A stretch of 44,904 nucleotides of DNA from Dethiobacter sp. (GTDB lineage Bacteria; Bacillota; Dethiobacteria; DTU022; UBA8154), in assembly GCA_020725665.1 (NCBI GenBank), contig DYEO01000011.1:1-44904 (forward strand), written 5' to 3'. Numbering within the stretch: the first letter of the stretch is position 1; each line of letters begins with the position of its first letter. The position numbers and the translations under genes are program-made. A model generated the notes under the pieces. The model saw only the letters and a program-made list of their open reading frames with translations. It was not told the origin of the DNA and did not search any database. Shown one piece after another: positions 15,144-21,640 of the stretch.

Positions 15144-15551
15144 TCATGTTTCTGTAAAAAATTTATTCTTCCAAAACGGGACTTCGTCTTCCTCTTCAGT
15201 CCCTTCCTGGCTGCTGACTTTGGCGCCGTCCCTACTGTCCAGGAACTGGATGCTCCGCGCCACCACCTCGGCCACCTTACGCTTGATGCCGTCTTTGTCA
15301 TCATAAGAGCGGACCTGAAGCCTCCCTTCCAAAGCGACCAGGCTTCCCTTTTTAAGGTAGCTGGAGACATTCTCAGCCTGCTTGCGCCAGGCGACTACTT
15401 TGATAAAATCCGCTTCCCTTTCTCCTTGTTGGTTGGTAAAAGGCCGGCTCACGGCAAGGGTAAAGTTTGCCACGGCAATTCCCTCTCCGGGGGTGTACCG
15501 TAATTCGGGATCCTGTGTCAGGCGACCGGTTAAAACAACAACATTAAGCAT
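15144..15551 (-). CDS. ssb: Single-stranded DNA-binding protein
   Basis: 135 residues. The N-terminal OB fold (1-105) has the usual [50 protein letters not shown] and [13 protein letters not shown] elements. The linker is short and the acidic DEVPF motif (normally the extreme C-terminus that recruits repair proteins) is followed by nine more residues, WKNKFFTET. It is not flanked by rpsF and rpsR, so it is probably a second SSB, not the main replication copy. Its ATG follows AAAGGAGAATGCG. Confidence 0.92.
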   Translation of the reverse strand: MLNVVVLTGRLTQDPELRYTPGEGIAVANFTLAVSRPFTNQQGEREADFIKVVAWRKQAENVSSYLKKGSLVALEGRLQVRSYDDKDGIKRKVAEVVARSIQFLDSRDGAKVSSQEGTEEEDEVPFWKNKFFTET

Positions 15552-15767
15552 TTTCGCATTCTCCTTTACTCGAATATATATGCGCTATTTTTATATTAGC
15601 GCCGGCCATGGACACAAGTGTGTCCCTTTTAAAATAATTTAATAAATTTCTATAAAATTCTGGGACGTAACACGGGGACGTTATACCCAGTGACACTTCG
15701 CAAAAAAATCCTGTTATTTTTGCAGGAACAATATTCTCAAAAGTGGAATAATAACTATAAAAGTGGT

Positions 15768-15801
15768 GGAAGCGGCAAATCCATGGGAAGCGGCAAACCC
15801 A
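15768..15801. repeat. Two direct repeats upstream of the LpdD-like gene
   Basis: GGAAGCGGCAAATCCA (15768) and GGAAGCGGCAAACCCA (15786) repeat with an 18-bp period, about 35-70 bases before the start at 15836. The rest of 15552-15767 holds no gene. Confidence 0.7.
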
Positions 15802-15835
15802 CCCTTATACAAAGCAGAGAAAGCAGGTGATTTGC

Positions 15836-16228
15836 ATGGAGGAGAAAAACCGGCTTGTCTCTTTAAGTGAAGGCCGTATGCCCTACCAGGTCCGGGCCGA
15901 TGCCCTTACTATCGGGGATGACCTTGTGGTCATGGTTTCGGGTGGCGAGAAACCCCACGTCGGTGCTGTAGCCGTGGGAATCCCCCGCCCCAGCCTGGAT
16001 ACTCCGGAGGCGGTAAGCGCCACGGCATCTGTATTTGCCATGATCGGCCACAAGGAAGATGATGTGGCCCGCATGATGGCCCGCGGGCTGGCTGCGGCGC
16101 TGCAGCGCAACATTGTTGTAACAGTGGGCATCCATGTCGACAACATAGCACCTGAAGGAATCAGGATTATAGAGGAAAGCTGTTCCACCATGCTCAAACG
16201 CCTGATCGAGCAATTAACACCCATTTAA
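15836..16228 (+). CDS. LpdD-like small protein (putative prenyl-FMN chaperone)
   Basis: 130 residues from ATG 15836 with AGGTGA 6 bases upstream. It contains VMVSGGEKPHVGAVAVGIPR, SATASVFAMIGHKEDDVARM and VVTVGIHVDNIAPEGI, a compact alpha/beta protein with no signal or membrane segment. From memory this GG-PH-GAVA-PRPSL pattern belongs to the LpdD-like family, which chaperones prenylated FMN for UbiD-type decarboxylases such as gallate decarboxylase. I am only moderately sure of the family. The downstream IPP isomerase and riboflavin kinase, and the UbiD/UbiX cluster 10 kb away, agree with such a job. Confidence 0.55.
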   Translation: MEEKNRLVSLSEGRMPYQVRADALTIGDDLVVMVSGGEKPHVGAVAVGIPRPSLDTPEAVSATASVFAMIGHKEDDVARMMARGLAAALQRNIVVTVGIHVDNIAPEGIRIIEESCSTMLKRLIEQLTPI

Positions 16229-16233
16229 CAGGT

Positions 16234-16280
16234 TAGACGCCCATGCCGTCCCATGCGGCACCAGCGGAAGAATGAAAATG
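16234..16280. repeat. CCCATGCC repeat family, copy 1
   Basis: TAGACGCCCATGCC, a short palindromic middle, then CACCAGCGGAAGAATGAAAATG. The copy at 18683-18731 shares both ends but has a different middle. Confidence 0.75.
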
Positions 16281-16294
16281 ATAGCATGTTCAGC

Positions 16295-16316
16295 GGGCGG
16301 CCGTGGGCGGCCGCCC
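16295..16316. repeat. GC-rich palindrome GGGCGGCCG, second copy
   Basis: GGGCGGCCG, TGGG, CGGCCGCCC: the exact reverse complement of the copy at 10096. CCTACGGG follows, as often seen in such repeats. Confidence 0.85.
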
Positions 16317-16390
16317 CTACGGGTGCCATTTATTATCCAGTACTCTAACTTCCAATTTCCAACCTCCAACTTCAATTTGAAAGAGGCAGG

Positions 16391-17488
16391 ATGCCAATGC
16401 GCCGCAAGCGAAAACTGGACCACCTGAACTTGGTGCAATTCATGGACGACGGGCCAGTGCCTACAGGTTTTGCAGATATCCATTTTGTTCCAAACTGCCT
16501 GCCGGAGTTGGCTTTTACGGAAGTGAGCACCGTTTCGTCTTTTTTGGGGCAAAGCGTGGCGGCCCCCCTGCTCATCAATGCCATCAGCGGCGGCGTAGCG
16601 GAGGCGGAAGGTCTTAACCGCGCCCTGGCCTTTGCGGCCAGCAGGATGGGCATACCCATGGCCGTGGGCTCAATGACGGCGGCACTGGAGGATCAATCGG
16701 TACGTCATACTTTTACGGTGGTCAGGGAAGAAAATCCCGACGGTTTTGTCGCGGCCAATGTAAGTGCCGGGACACCTGTGGAGCAGACCCTGGAGGCAGT
16801 AAAGATGATTGGAGCCGATGCCCTGCAGCTTCACCTCAACGCCCCCCAGGAGGCTTCGATGCCGGCCGGAGAGGGAGATCTTTCCTTCCGCCGCTTTCTG
16901 GAAAATATCAAGGCTGTCGTGCAAGCCTCTCCCGTACCCGTAATTGTTAAAGAAGTGGGTTTCGGTATGGCCGGGGAGCAAGCCCGGCAACTCCTGGCTG
17001 CGGGAGTGGCGGCCCTGGATACAGGGGGCAGCGGCGGGACAAATTTCATCCGCATCGAAAGCGCAAGAAGAACCGACAGTGGTACACAACCCTTCTTTTC
17101 CTGGGGCTTGCCTTCGGCTGCGGCACTGGTGGAAGTTGTGGAGAGCACCGCCGGCAGCGGGGGTAACGGCGGAACAGGGCCGGAGGTAGTGGCCTCAGGC
17201 GGTGTGCGCAGCGGGCTTGATGCAGCCAAGGCCCTGGCCCTGGGGGCTTCCCTGGCCGGTGTGGCCGGGCCGCTGGTGCGCTGCTATTATCAGGGGGGGA
17301 AAGAGGCCGTACTGGATTACCTGCTGCTTTTGCAGCACCAGCTCAGGCAGGCCATGTTCATGCTGGGTGTGAGCGAGCCTGCCCGGCTTAAATGCTGCCC
17401 CCTGGTTGTTCTGGGGCAGACGGGAAGATGGCTGGAACTGCGAGGGATTGACTTGTACCGATTGGCCGGACGGTGTAAAAATTATTGA
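16391..17488 (+). CDS. fni: Type 2 isopentenyl-diphosphate isomerase (FMN-dependent)
   Basis: 365 residues, full length for IDI-2. It interconverts isopentenyl and dimethylallyl diphosphate with FMN and NADPH. Recognisable segments: RKLDHLNL near the N-terminus (substrate-binding RK-H), APLLINAISGG, MAVGSMTAALED, ADALQLHLNAPQE, VIVKEVGFGM and the FMN-phosphate loop DTGGSGGTNFIRIE. ATG 16391 follows AAAGAGGCAGG. It lies between the LpdD-like gene and a riboflavin kinase fusion; its product is one step from the dimethylallyl phosphate that UbiX uses, a possible functional link. It can equally be the cell's general isoprenoid isomerase. Confidence 0.94.
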   Translation: MPMRRKRKLDHLNLVQFMDDGPVPTGFADIHFVPNCLPELAFTEVSTVSSFLGQSVAAPLLINAISGGVAEAEGLNRALAFAASRMGIPMAVGSMTAALEDQSVRHTFTVVREENPDGFVAANVSAGTPVEQTLEAVKMIGADALQLHLNAPQEASMPAGEGDLSFRRFLENIKAVVQASPVPVIVKEVGFGMAGEQARQLLAAGVAALDTGGSGGTNFIRIESARRTDSGTQPFFSWGLPSAAALVEVVESTAGSGGNGGTGPEVVASGGVRSGLDAAKALALGASLAGVAGPLVRCYYQGGKEAVLDYLLLLQHQLRQAMFMLGVSEPARLKCCPLVVLGQTGRWLELRGIDLYRLAGRCKNY

Positions 17489-17596
17489 TCTGCCAGTCTT
17501 TATTGTTTCGTAACTATCCAGGAGTCAGAAGTCAGGAGTCAGAATGAGAGAACCGGCAAAACATAGTAATTAATATTCAAAGGTGGTTTAGCCAAT

Positions 17597-18685
17597 ATGG
17601 GCAATGCACCGGAGTTAAAGTTCAGGGGAGAAGTTTTCAGCGGCCGGGGCGAAGCAAAGGGGTTTATGGAGATCGGCTGGGTGCAGGAGCAGTGCCGCAA
17701 CGCCGCGGGATTTGAACCTTACCCCGGCACCTTAAATCTGAAGGTGGATGCGGATACGTTTGCGCTGATCAGGCGTACGGCCATGAGCCGGGGAAAGAGG
17801 ATTATCCCTCCCGGGGAGGCGCAGGGCTTCTGTGAGGCCAGGCTGCTGCCCCTGGATGTCAACGGGATAGGTTCAGCCCTGATTTACCCCATGGTAAATG
17901 ATTATTACAGTGATACCATCGAGGTCATTGCCCCCGTCCTGTTTAAAAAAATCCCGGGGATCAAGGACGGCACCCTTCTGGAATCATCCCTTCCCCTGCC
18001 GCAAAAATTTTCCCGCCCCGCGGCTGTTGTTTTTGACCTGGACGGTACGCTCATCGATTCGGTGGATCTATATTACACCATGCTTTGTGAAGGCTGCCTC
18101 CGCCTCGGCGTGCAGCCCCCGCATAAAGACTTGTTTATAGAGTTTATGGGAGAGGGCCTGGGTTTTTGGGAAGGATGGACGGCGATCACGGGTAACGCTG
18201 CCCTGGAGGGCGATCGGGATAAACTGAAAAAGCGGATCATGGATGTTTTTGAGGATATCTGGCAACGCCGCTATGAACAGGAGGTAAGCTTGTTCCCGGG
18301 CGTGCGGGAACTACTGCTGCAATTCCGGGATAAAGGCATCAAGATCGGTGTGGTGACATCTTCTTTTTACATAAAAAAAATGGATCTTTTTAGAAGAGCA
18401 GGGCTGGAACCGGACGAACTTTTTACGGCGGTTATTACACGCAATGATACAGCGCAAAAAAAGCCCCATCCCGAACCCATTTACCGCTGCCTGGAACACT
18501 TGGCCGTGCCGGCGCAGCAATGCCTTTGCGTGGGAGACTCCCCCTGCGATATAGCCGCCGGAAGGGAAGCGGGATTGTTTACCGTGGGAGTGCTCACCGG
18601 CGCAGGGACAGTGCAGTCTCTCTGCAAAGAAGGGGCCGATGCCGTACTCGAGAGCGTGGCCGTGCTTGCGGAACTGACAGAGTAG
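17597..18685 (+). CDS. CTP-type riboflavin kinase (DUF120) fused to HAD phosphatase
   Basis: 362 residues in two parts. Residues 5-135 match archaeal RibK (DUF120): GEVFSGRGEAKGF, GFEPYPGTLNLKVD, and IEVIAPVLFKKIPGIKDGTLL. RibK makes FMN from riboflavin with CTP. Residues 140-362 are a HAD phosphatase with FDLDGTLIDS (D147, D149), VVTSS, KKPHPEPIY and CVGDSPCDIAAGR, all motifs intact. The fusion in a bacterium is unusual; the phosphatase may act on a flavin or prenyl phosphate, but its substrate is not readable. ATG 17597 follows AAAGGTGGTTTAGCCAAT. The TAG stop is the first codon of a CCCATGCC repeat. Confidence 0.85.
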   Translation: MGNAPELKFRGEVFSGRGEAKGFMEIGWVQEQCRNAAGFEPYPGTLNLKVDADTFALIRRTAMSRGKRIIPPGEAQGFCEARLLPLDVNGIGSALIYPMVNDYYSDTIEVIAPVLFKKIPGIKDGTLLESSLPLPQKFSRPAAVVFDLDGTLIDSVDLYYTMLCEGCLRLGVQPPHKDLFIEFMGEGLGFWEGWTAITGNAALEGDRDKLKKRIMDVFEDIWQRRYEQEVSLFPGVRELLLQFRDKGIKIGVVTSSFYIKKMDLFRRAGLEPDELFTAVITRNDTAQKKPHPEPIYRCLEHLAVPAQQCLCVGDSPCDIAAGREAGLFTVGVLTGAGTVQSLCKEGADAVLESVAVLAELTE

Positions 18686-18731
18686 ACGCCCATGCCACTA
18701 TTTCATTGGTACCAGCAGAAGAATGAAAATG
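18683..18731. repeat. CCCATGCC repeat family, copy 2
   Basis: TAGACGCCCATGCC ... GGTACCAGCAGAAGAATG, with both ends as in copy 1 at 16234. Its first three bases are the stop codon of the RibK-HAD gene. Confidence 0.75.
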
Positions 18732-18809
18732 TAACACAGGCTCTTCCGGCCTGCAAAACAGGGAAGGCGATACATCCACGTGGGGTGTAACAATGCTTGA
18801 GCTTATAAA

Positions 18810-18842
18810 ATGCGACAGATCGAGAACCGTCCCCTGTCGCAT
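18810..18842. repeat. Hairpin repeat, TGCGACAG arms, copy 1
   Basis: ATGCGACAG (18810-18818) pairs with CTGTCGCAT (18834-18842) around ATCGAGAACCGTCCC. It ends 18 bases before the HAD gene start, so it lies in that gene's leader. Confidence 0.88.
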
Positions 18843-18859
18843 AAAAGGGGGAGCATGCG

Positions 18860-19507
18860 ATGAAGCTGATAACACTGGACTGGGAAGGAACACTGGTGGA
18901 TTTCCAATGGGACCTGTCGGGAGCTGTGGCAGAGACAACCGCCCTGCTGCAGTCAAAAAATATTCCGGCATCTTTTGCCAATATGGATTATGCCGCCATC
19001 TACAACCTGGTTCAGGAAAAGGGCGCACAGTGGGGTTTTGGGGATGGGTCCCTCCTTTCTTTAATTGATGATATCTATGACCACTATGACCTTGATGCAG
19101 CATCGCGCTGGATTATCAGCGAAGGACTTGAGCAAACTCTGGCGGCGCTAAAGGATTATAAGCTGGCGCTAATCTCCAACATCGGCCGCAAAGGTATTGA
19201 CAGGATGCTGCACGAATTCGGCCTGCCGCACAGTTTCGGCCTCATCTTGACGAGAAACGATGTAGAACAGTTGAAACCCGCTCCCTGGGGAATCCTCAAG
19301 GCCATGGCCTGGGCCGGGGCCAAGAAGGAAGAGACCATCCACATCGGGGACAGTCTTTCGGACCTCTTTGCCGCCCGCAATGCCGGGGTAAAAAGCGGCG
19401 TCGTACTGGGAGGCCAGAACAAAGCGGAAACGCTTTTGCAGGAAAAACCCGACCTGGTGCTGGAAAAATTAAGCCACCTTCCCTCCGCCCTGCAGGTTTG
19501 GGAATAG
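18860..19507 (+). CDS. HAD-family hydrolase
   Basis: 215 residues. HAD motifs: LDWEGTLVD (nucleophile D7), LISNIG, LKPAPWG and IHIGDSLSDL. Motif I reads DWEGT, so the second Asp (the usual general acid/base) is a Glu at residue 9; phosphatase activity may be altered. It resembles the phosphoglycolate-phosphatase-like group. ATG 18860 follows AAGGGGGAG. It is the second HAD gene in a row after the RibK-HAD fusion, from which a hairpin repeat separates it. The substrate is unknown. Confidence 0.85.
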   Translation: MKLITLDWEGTLVDFQWDLSGAVAETTALLQSKNIPASFANMDYAAIYNLVQEKGAQWGFGDGSLLSLIDDIYDHYDLDAASRWIISEGLEQTLAALKDYKLALISNIGRKGIDRMLHEFGLPHSFGLILTRNDVEQLKPAPWGILKAMAWAGAKKEETIHIGDSLSDLFAARNAGVKSGVVLGGQNKAETLLQEKPDLVLEKLSHLPSALQVWE

Positions 19508-19872
19508 AGCGGTATGCCGCCCAGTATCCGAGGGCGGCCGACCCTACAACTTATCAAATGCGACAGATCGAGAACAAGCCCCTGTTGCAAGTGCACTCCA
19601 ACAAGGGGTAAAGGGTTGCGCCTGAGCGGCCTTCAGGGTCGATCAAAGGGCTTTGCCGGACCGGAAAAACGACGGACGACTGTTTGAGCGAAGCGAGTTT
19701 CGTCCATCGCCGGGATGGCAAAGACCTGCATCTGTTTAGATTGAGCCTGCAGCCGCGAAGGTGCATCCTGCATCCCGGTGGGGGACTCCCCCCATGCCAC
19801 TGTTCCAGTGACAACCATCAAAATATGCGACAGATCGAGAACCGTCCCTCCTGTCGCACAGGGAGTAAATCT
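19508..19872. other. 365-base gene-free stretch of mixed repeats
   Basis: No supported gene. It contains GCGG/CCGC and GGGCGGCCG-type remnants (19509-19550), a degenerate TGCGACAG hairpin (19559-19589, right arm CTGTTGCA), an inverted pair GGACGA/TCGTCC around TTTGAGCGAAGCGAG (about 19674-19707), a CCCATGCC copy (19791-19816) and an intact TGCGACAG hairpin (19826-19858). An open frame crosses it in phase with the next gene but has no ribosome site before 19873. Confidence 0.75.
19826..19858. repeat. Hairpin repeat, TGCGACAG arms, copy 2
   Basis: TGCGACAG (19826-19833) pairs with CTGTCGCA (19851-19858) around ATCGAGAACCGTCCCTC. It lies just before the ribosome site of the gene at 19873. Confidence 0.88.
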
Positions 19873-20433
19873 ATGGAGATATTTGCGGGAAGAAGAAGGG
19901 ATATCAACAAGGGCTACTGGATGAGTTTCGAGAATCATCCCCGCTTGGAAGAAACAAAAAAACATATTTACGTACGCTGCCTTCCCTGCCTGGAAAAATT
20001 GTACGAACAGTTGAAAGAATCACCGGCAGAGCTTTTCCTGCAAAATCCCCTGAACTGCTGGAAGGTAGTGGTTGTTTTCCGGGACCTGGACGAATGCCTG
20101 GAGCTTTTGTGCCTCTTCCAGGAAGAGAAATCCCCGGCCTTGGTGACCATACGGGGGCGTATCGGTACCAATGACAGGAACAGCCCAAACGTGGTGATTA
20201 TTTTCCAAATGTTGAGCGAAGCAGAGCGCGATGCGCTTATTGCCGATATCCGGGAGCTGGCCCCTCGCATTAATCCCCACTACTCCCTTTTTTTTGAACG
20301 GGGTTGCGGAGATTTGTATGGCTCCCTCTGTGGAGACTGGAGAAACTGGCAGGAAGTGACCCCGGTTATTAACGGGCGCCTCATCCCTTTTATCCGGGAA
20401 AAAGTAAGTAAATTGCTGCGAGGAGAATATTGA
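19873..20433 (+). CDS. Unknown cytoplasmic protein
   Basis: 186 residues from ATG 19873, 7 bases after AGGGAG. No signal or membrane segment. Features: a CLPC pair (residues about 36-39), a hydrophobic core strand NCWKVVVVFRDLDECLELLCLF and a basic N-terminus (GRRRDINKGYW). I do not recognise a family and see no CBS repeats, so it is not an evident PpsC. It converges with the ppsB-like gene, with a hairpin repeat in the 49-base gap. Confidence 0.7.
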   Translation: MEIFAGRRRDINKGYWMSFENHPRLEETKKHIYVRCLPCLEKLYEQLKESPAELFLQNPLNCWKVVVVFRDLDECLELLCLFQEEKSPALVTIRGRIGTNDRNSPNVVIIFQMLSEAERDALIADIRELAPRINPHYSLFFERGCGDLYGSLCGDWRNWQEVTPVINGRLIPFIREKVSKLLRGEY

Positions 20434-20446
20434 GGAGAGAAAAAAA

Positions 20447-20477
20447 GTGGATCACGAGAACCGTCCCCGTGATCCAC
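20447..20477. repeat. Hairpin repeat, GTGGATCACG arms
   Basis: Perfect 10-bp arms GTGGATCACG (20447-20456) and CGTGATCCAC (20468-20477) around AGAACCGTCCC. The loop is the same as in the TGCGACAG hairpins, the arms are entirely different. It lies between two convergent genes and could terminate both. Confidence 0.9.
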
Positions 20478-20482
20478 CTCGG

Positions 20483-21550
20483 TTAGATCCTGATGCCCTG
20501 CATCAGGCCGCGGGCGATAAGCTCCGTGGCACTCCCTTTAGGCGCCACGGGAGCTTTTGTTTTTTTGCTCCAGATGGATTCCTGCCGGGTCTGCAGGATG
20601 ATGATATTATGGGGAAAGCTCAGGTCGTTGTCGATAGCCCATTCGATATCCTGGGCAACACCATAATGCTTTTCGATGTGCTTGCCGATACGGGCCAGCT
20701 CCAGGATTTCCTCATCACTCAGGCAGGCAGTTTTCTGTTTCTCCACTGGAACATCCCTGGCGATGACATCTCCCTGCGGACCGCGCACCAGTTCCACAAC
20801 CTTGTTGCAGATAGTTCTTTGGGTAATATCGAAGGTTACCTTATCGAGAACGAACTTATCGGGAGTAACCTGCCCGCTCACCAGGCTCTCTCCCAGGCCC
20901 CAGCTCCCTTCAATGAAGATACGGGAGGGATCGCCGTTTACGGGATCGAGCGTAAACATTACGCCGGAGCATCTGGCATTAACCATTTTTAAAACGGCCA
21001 CGCCGATAGGAGAGCTTTCCAGGACCAGACCACGCTGCAGCCGGTAGGCCATGGCCCTGGCATTGAATGAACTGGCCCAGACCTTGACAATATTGTTTAA
21101 CAAACTGTTATAGCCGCAAACATTGAGAAAAGTGTCAAACTGCCCGGGCATGCTCACAGGGCCGCTGGACCTGACCGCCACGGGGGTATCGGGACACCCG
21201 CAAGTGTTGCATAACTGGTCGTAATAGAGGGCAATATCTTCTTTTAATTCTCCAGGCATCTCCTTGTTCAGAATCACATCGTTGATGATGTAGGAACTTA
21301 TCTCTTCGAATTTACCCACATTAATCAGCAATTCCTGTTTGTGCTTCTCCAATATCCGGAGGATGGTTTCTTTTGAGCCGCTTCCCTGCAAAAAAGTTTC
21401 GTAAGCCTTGAGGGTTAAAGCGAACCCTGGAGGTACCGGCAGCTTTGCCTGCAACATCTCCCCCAGATGACAGCACTTTTTACCGGCGATCATAGGATCA
21501 TCTTTGCCCAGTTCATGCAGCCATAAAACGTTGCTGCTATCTTTGCCCAT
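20483..21550 (-). CDS. ppsB: Phenylphosphate synthase, PEP-synthase N-terminal-like subunit
   Basis: 355 residues, the size of the ~40 kDa PpsB of Thauera aromatica. It is only the ATP-binding (PPDK/PEP synthase N-terminal) domain: GKKCCHLGEMLQAKLPVPPGF, VAVRSSGPVSMPGQFDTFLNV, GVMFTLDPVNGD and EGSWGLGESLVSGQVTPDKF. The phosphotransfer His domain is absent and is encoded by the gene just upstream. In phenylphosphate synthase this subunit uses ATP to phosphorylate the catalytic His of PpsA. AAGGAGGG precedes ATG 21550. A split PEP synthase of other specificity is the alternative; the UbiD cluster nearby argues for phenol. Confidence 0.8.
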   Translation of the reverse strand: MGKDSSNVLWLHELGKDDPMIAGKKCCHLGEMLQAKLPVPPGFALTLKAYETFLQGSGSKETILRILEKHKQELLINVGKFEEISSYIINDVILNKEMPGELKEDIALYYDQLCNTCGCPDTPVAVRSSGPVSMPGQFDTFLNVCGYNSLLNNIVKVWASSFNARAMAYRLQRGLVLESSPIGVAVLKMVNARCSGVMFTLDPVNGDPSRIFIEGSWGLGESLVSGQVTPDKFVLDKVTFDITQRTICNKVVELVRGPQGDVIARDVPVEKQKTACLSDEEILELARIGKHIEKHYGVAQDIEWAIDNDLSFPHNIIILQTRQESIWSKKTKAPVAPKGSATELIARGLMQGIRI

Positions 21551-21640
21551 CCCTTTTTTAACCCTCCTTCAAAGAGAAAACCGAGTTGTTTAATAATTCA
21601 TTTAATATATAATTATTATATGTTGCCTGTTTTAATACTG

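Noticed and set aside
14941..15147. 68-codon minus-strand frame overlapping the ssb stop (ATGA)
   Set aside because: It runs through the likely ssb terminator and ends in low-complexity repeat; no own ribosome site or family resemblance.
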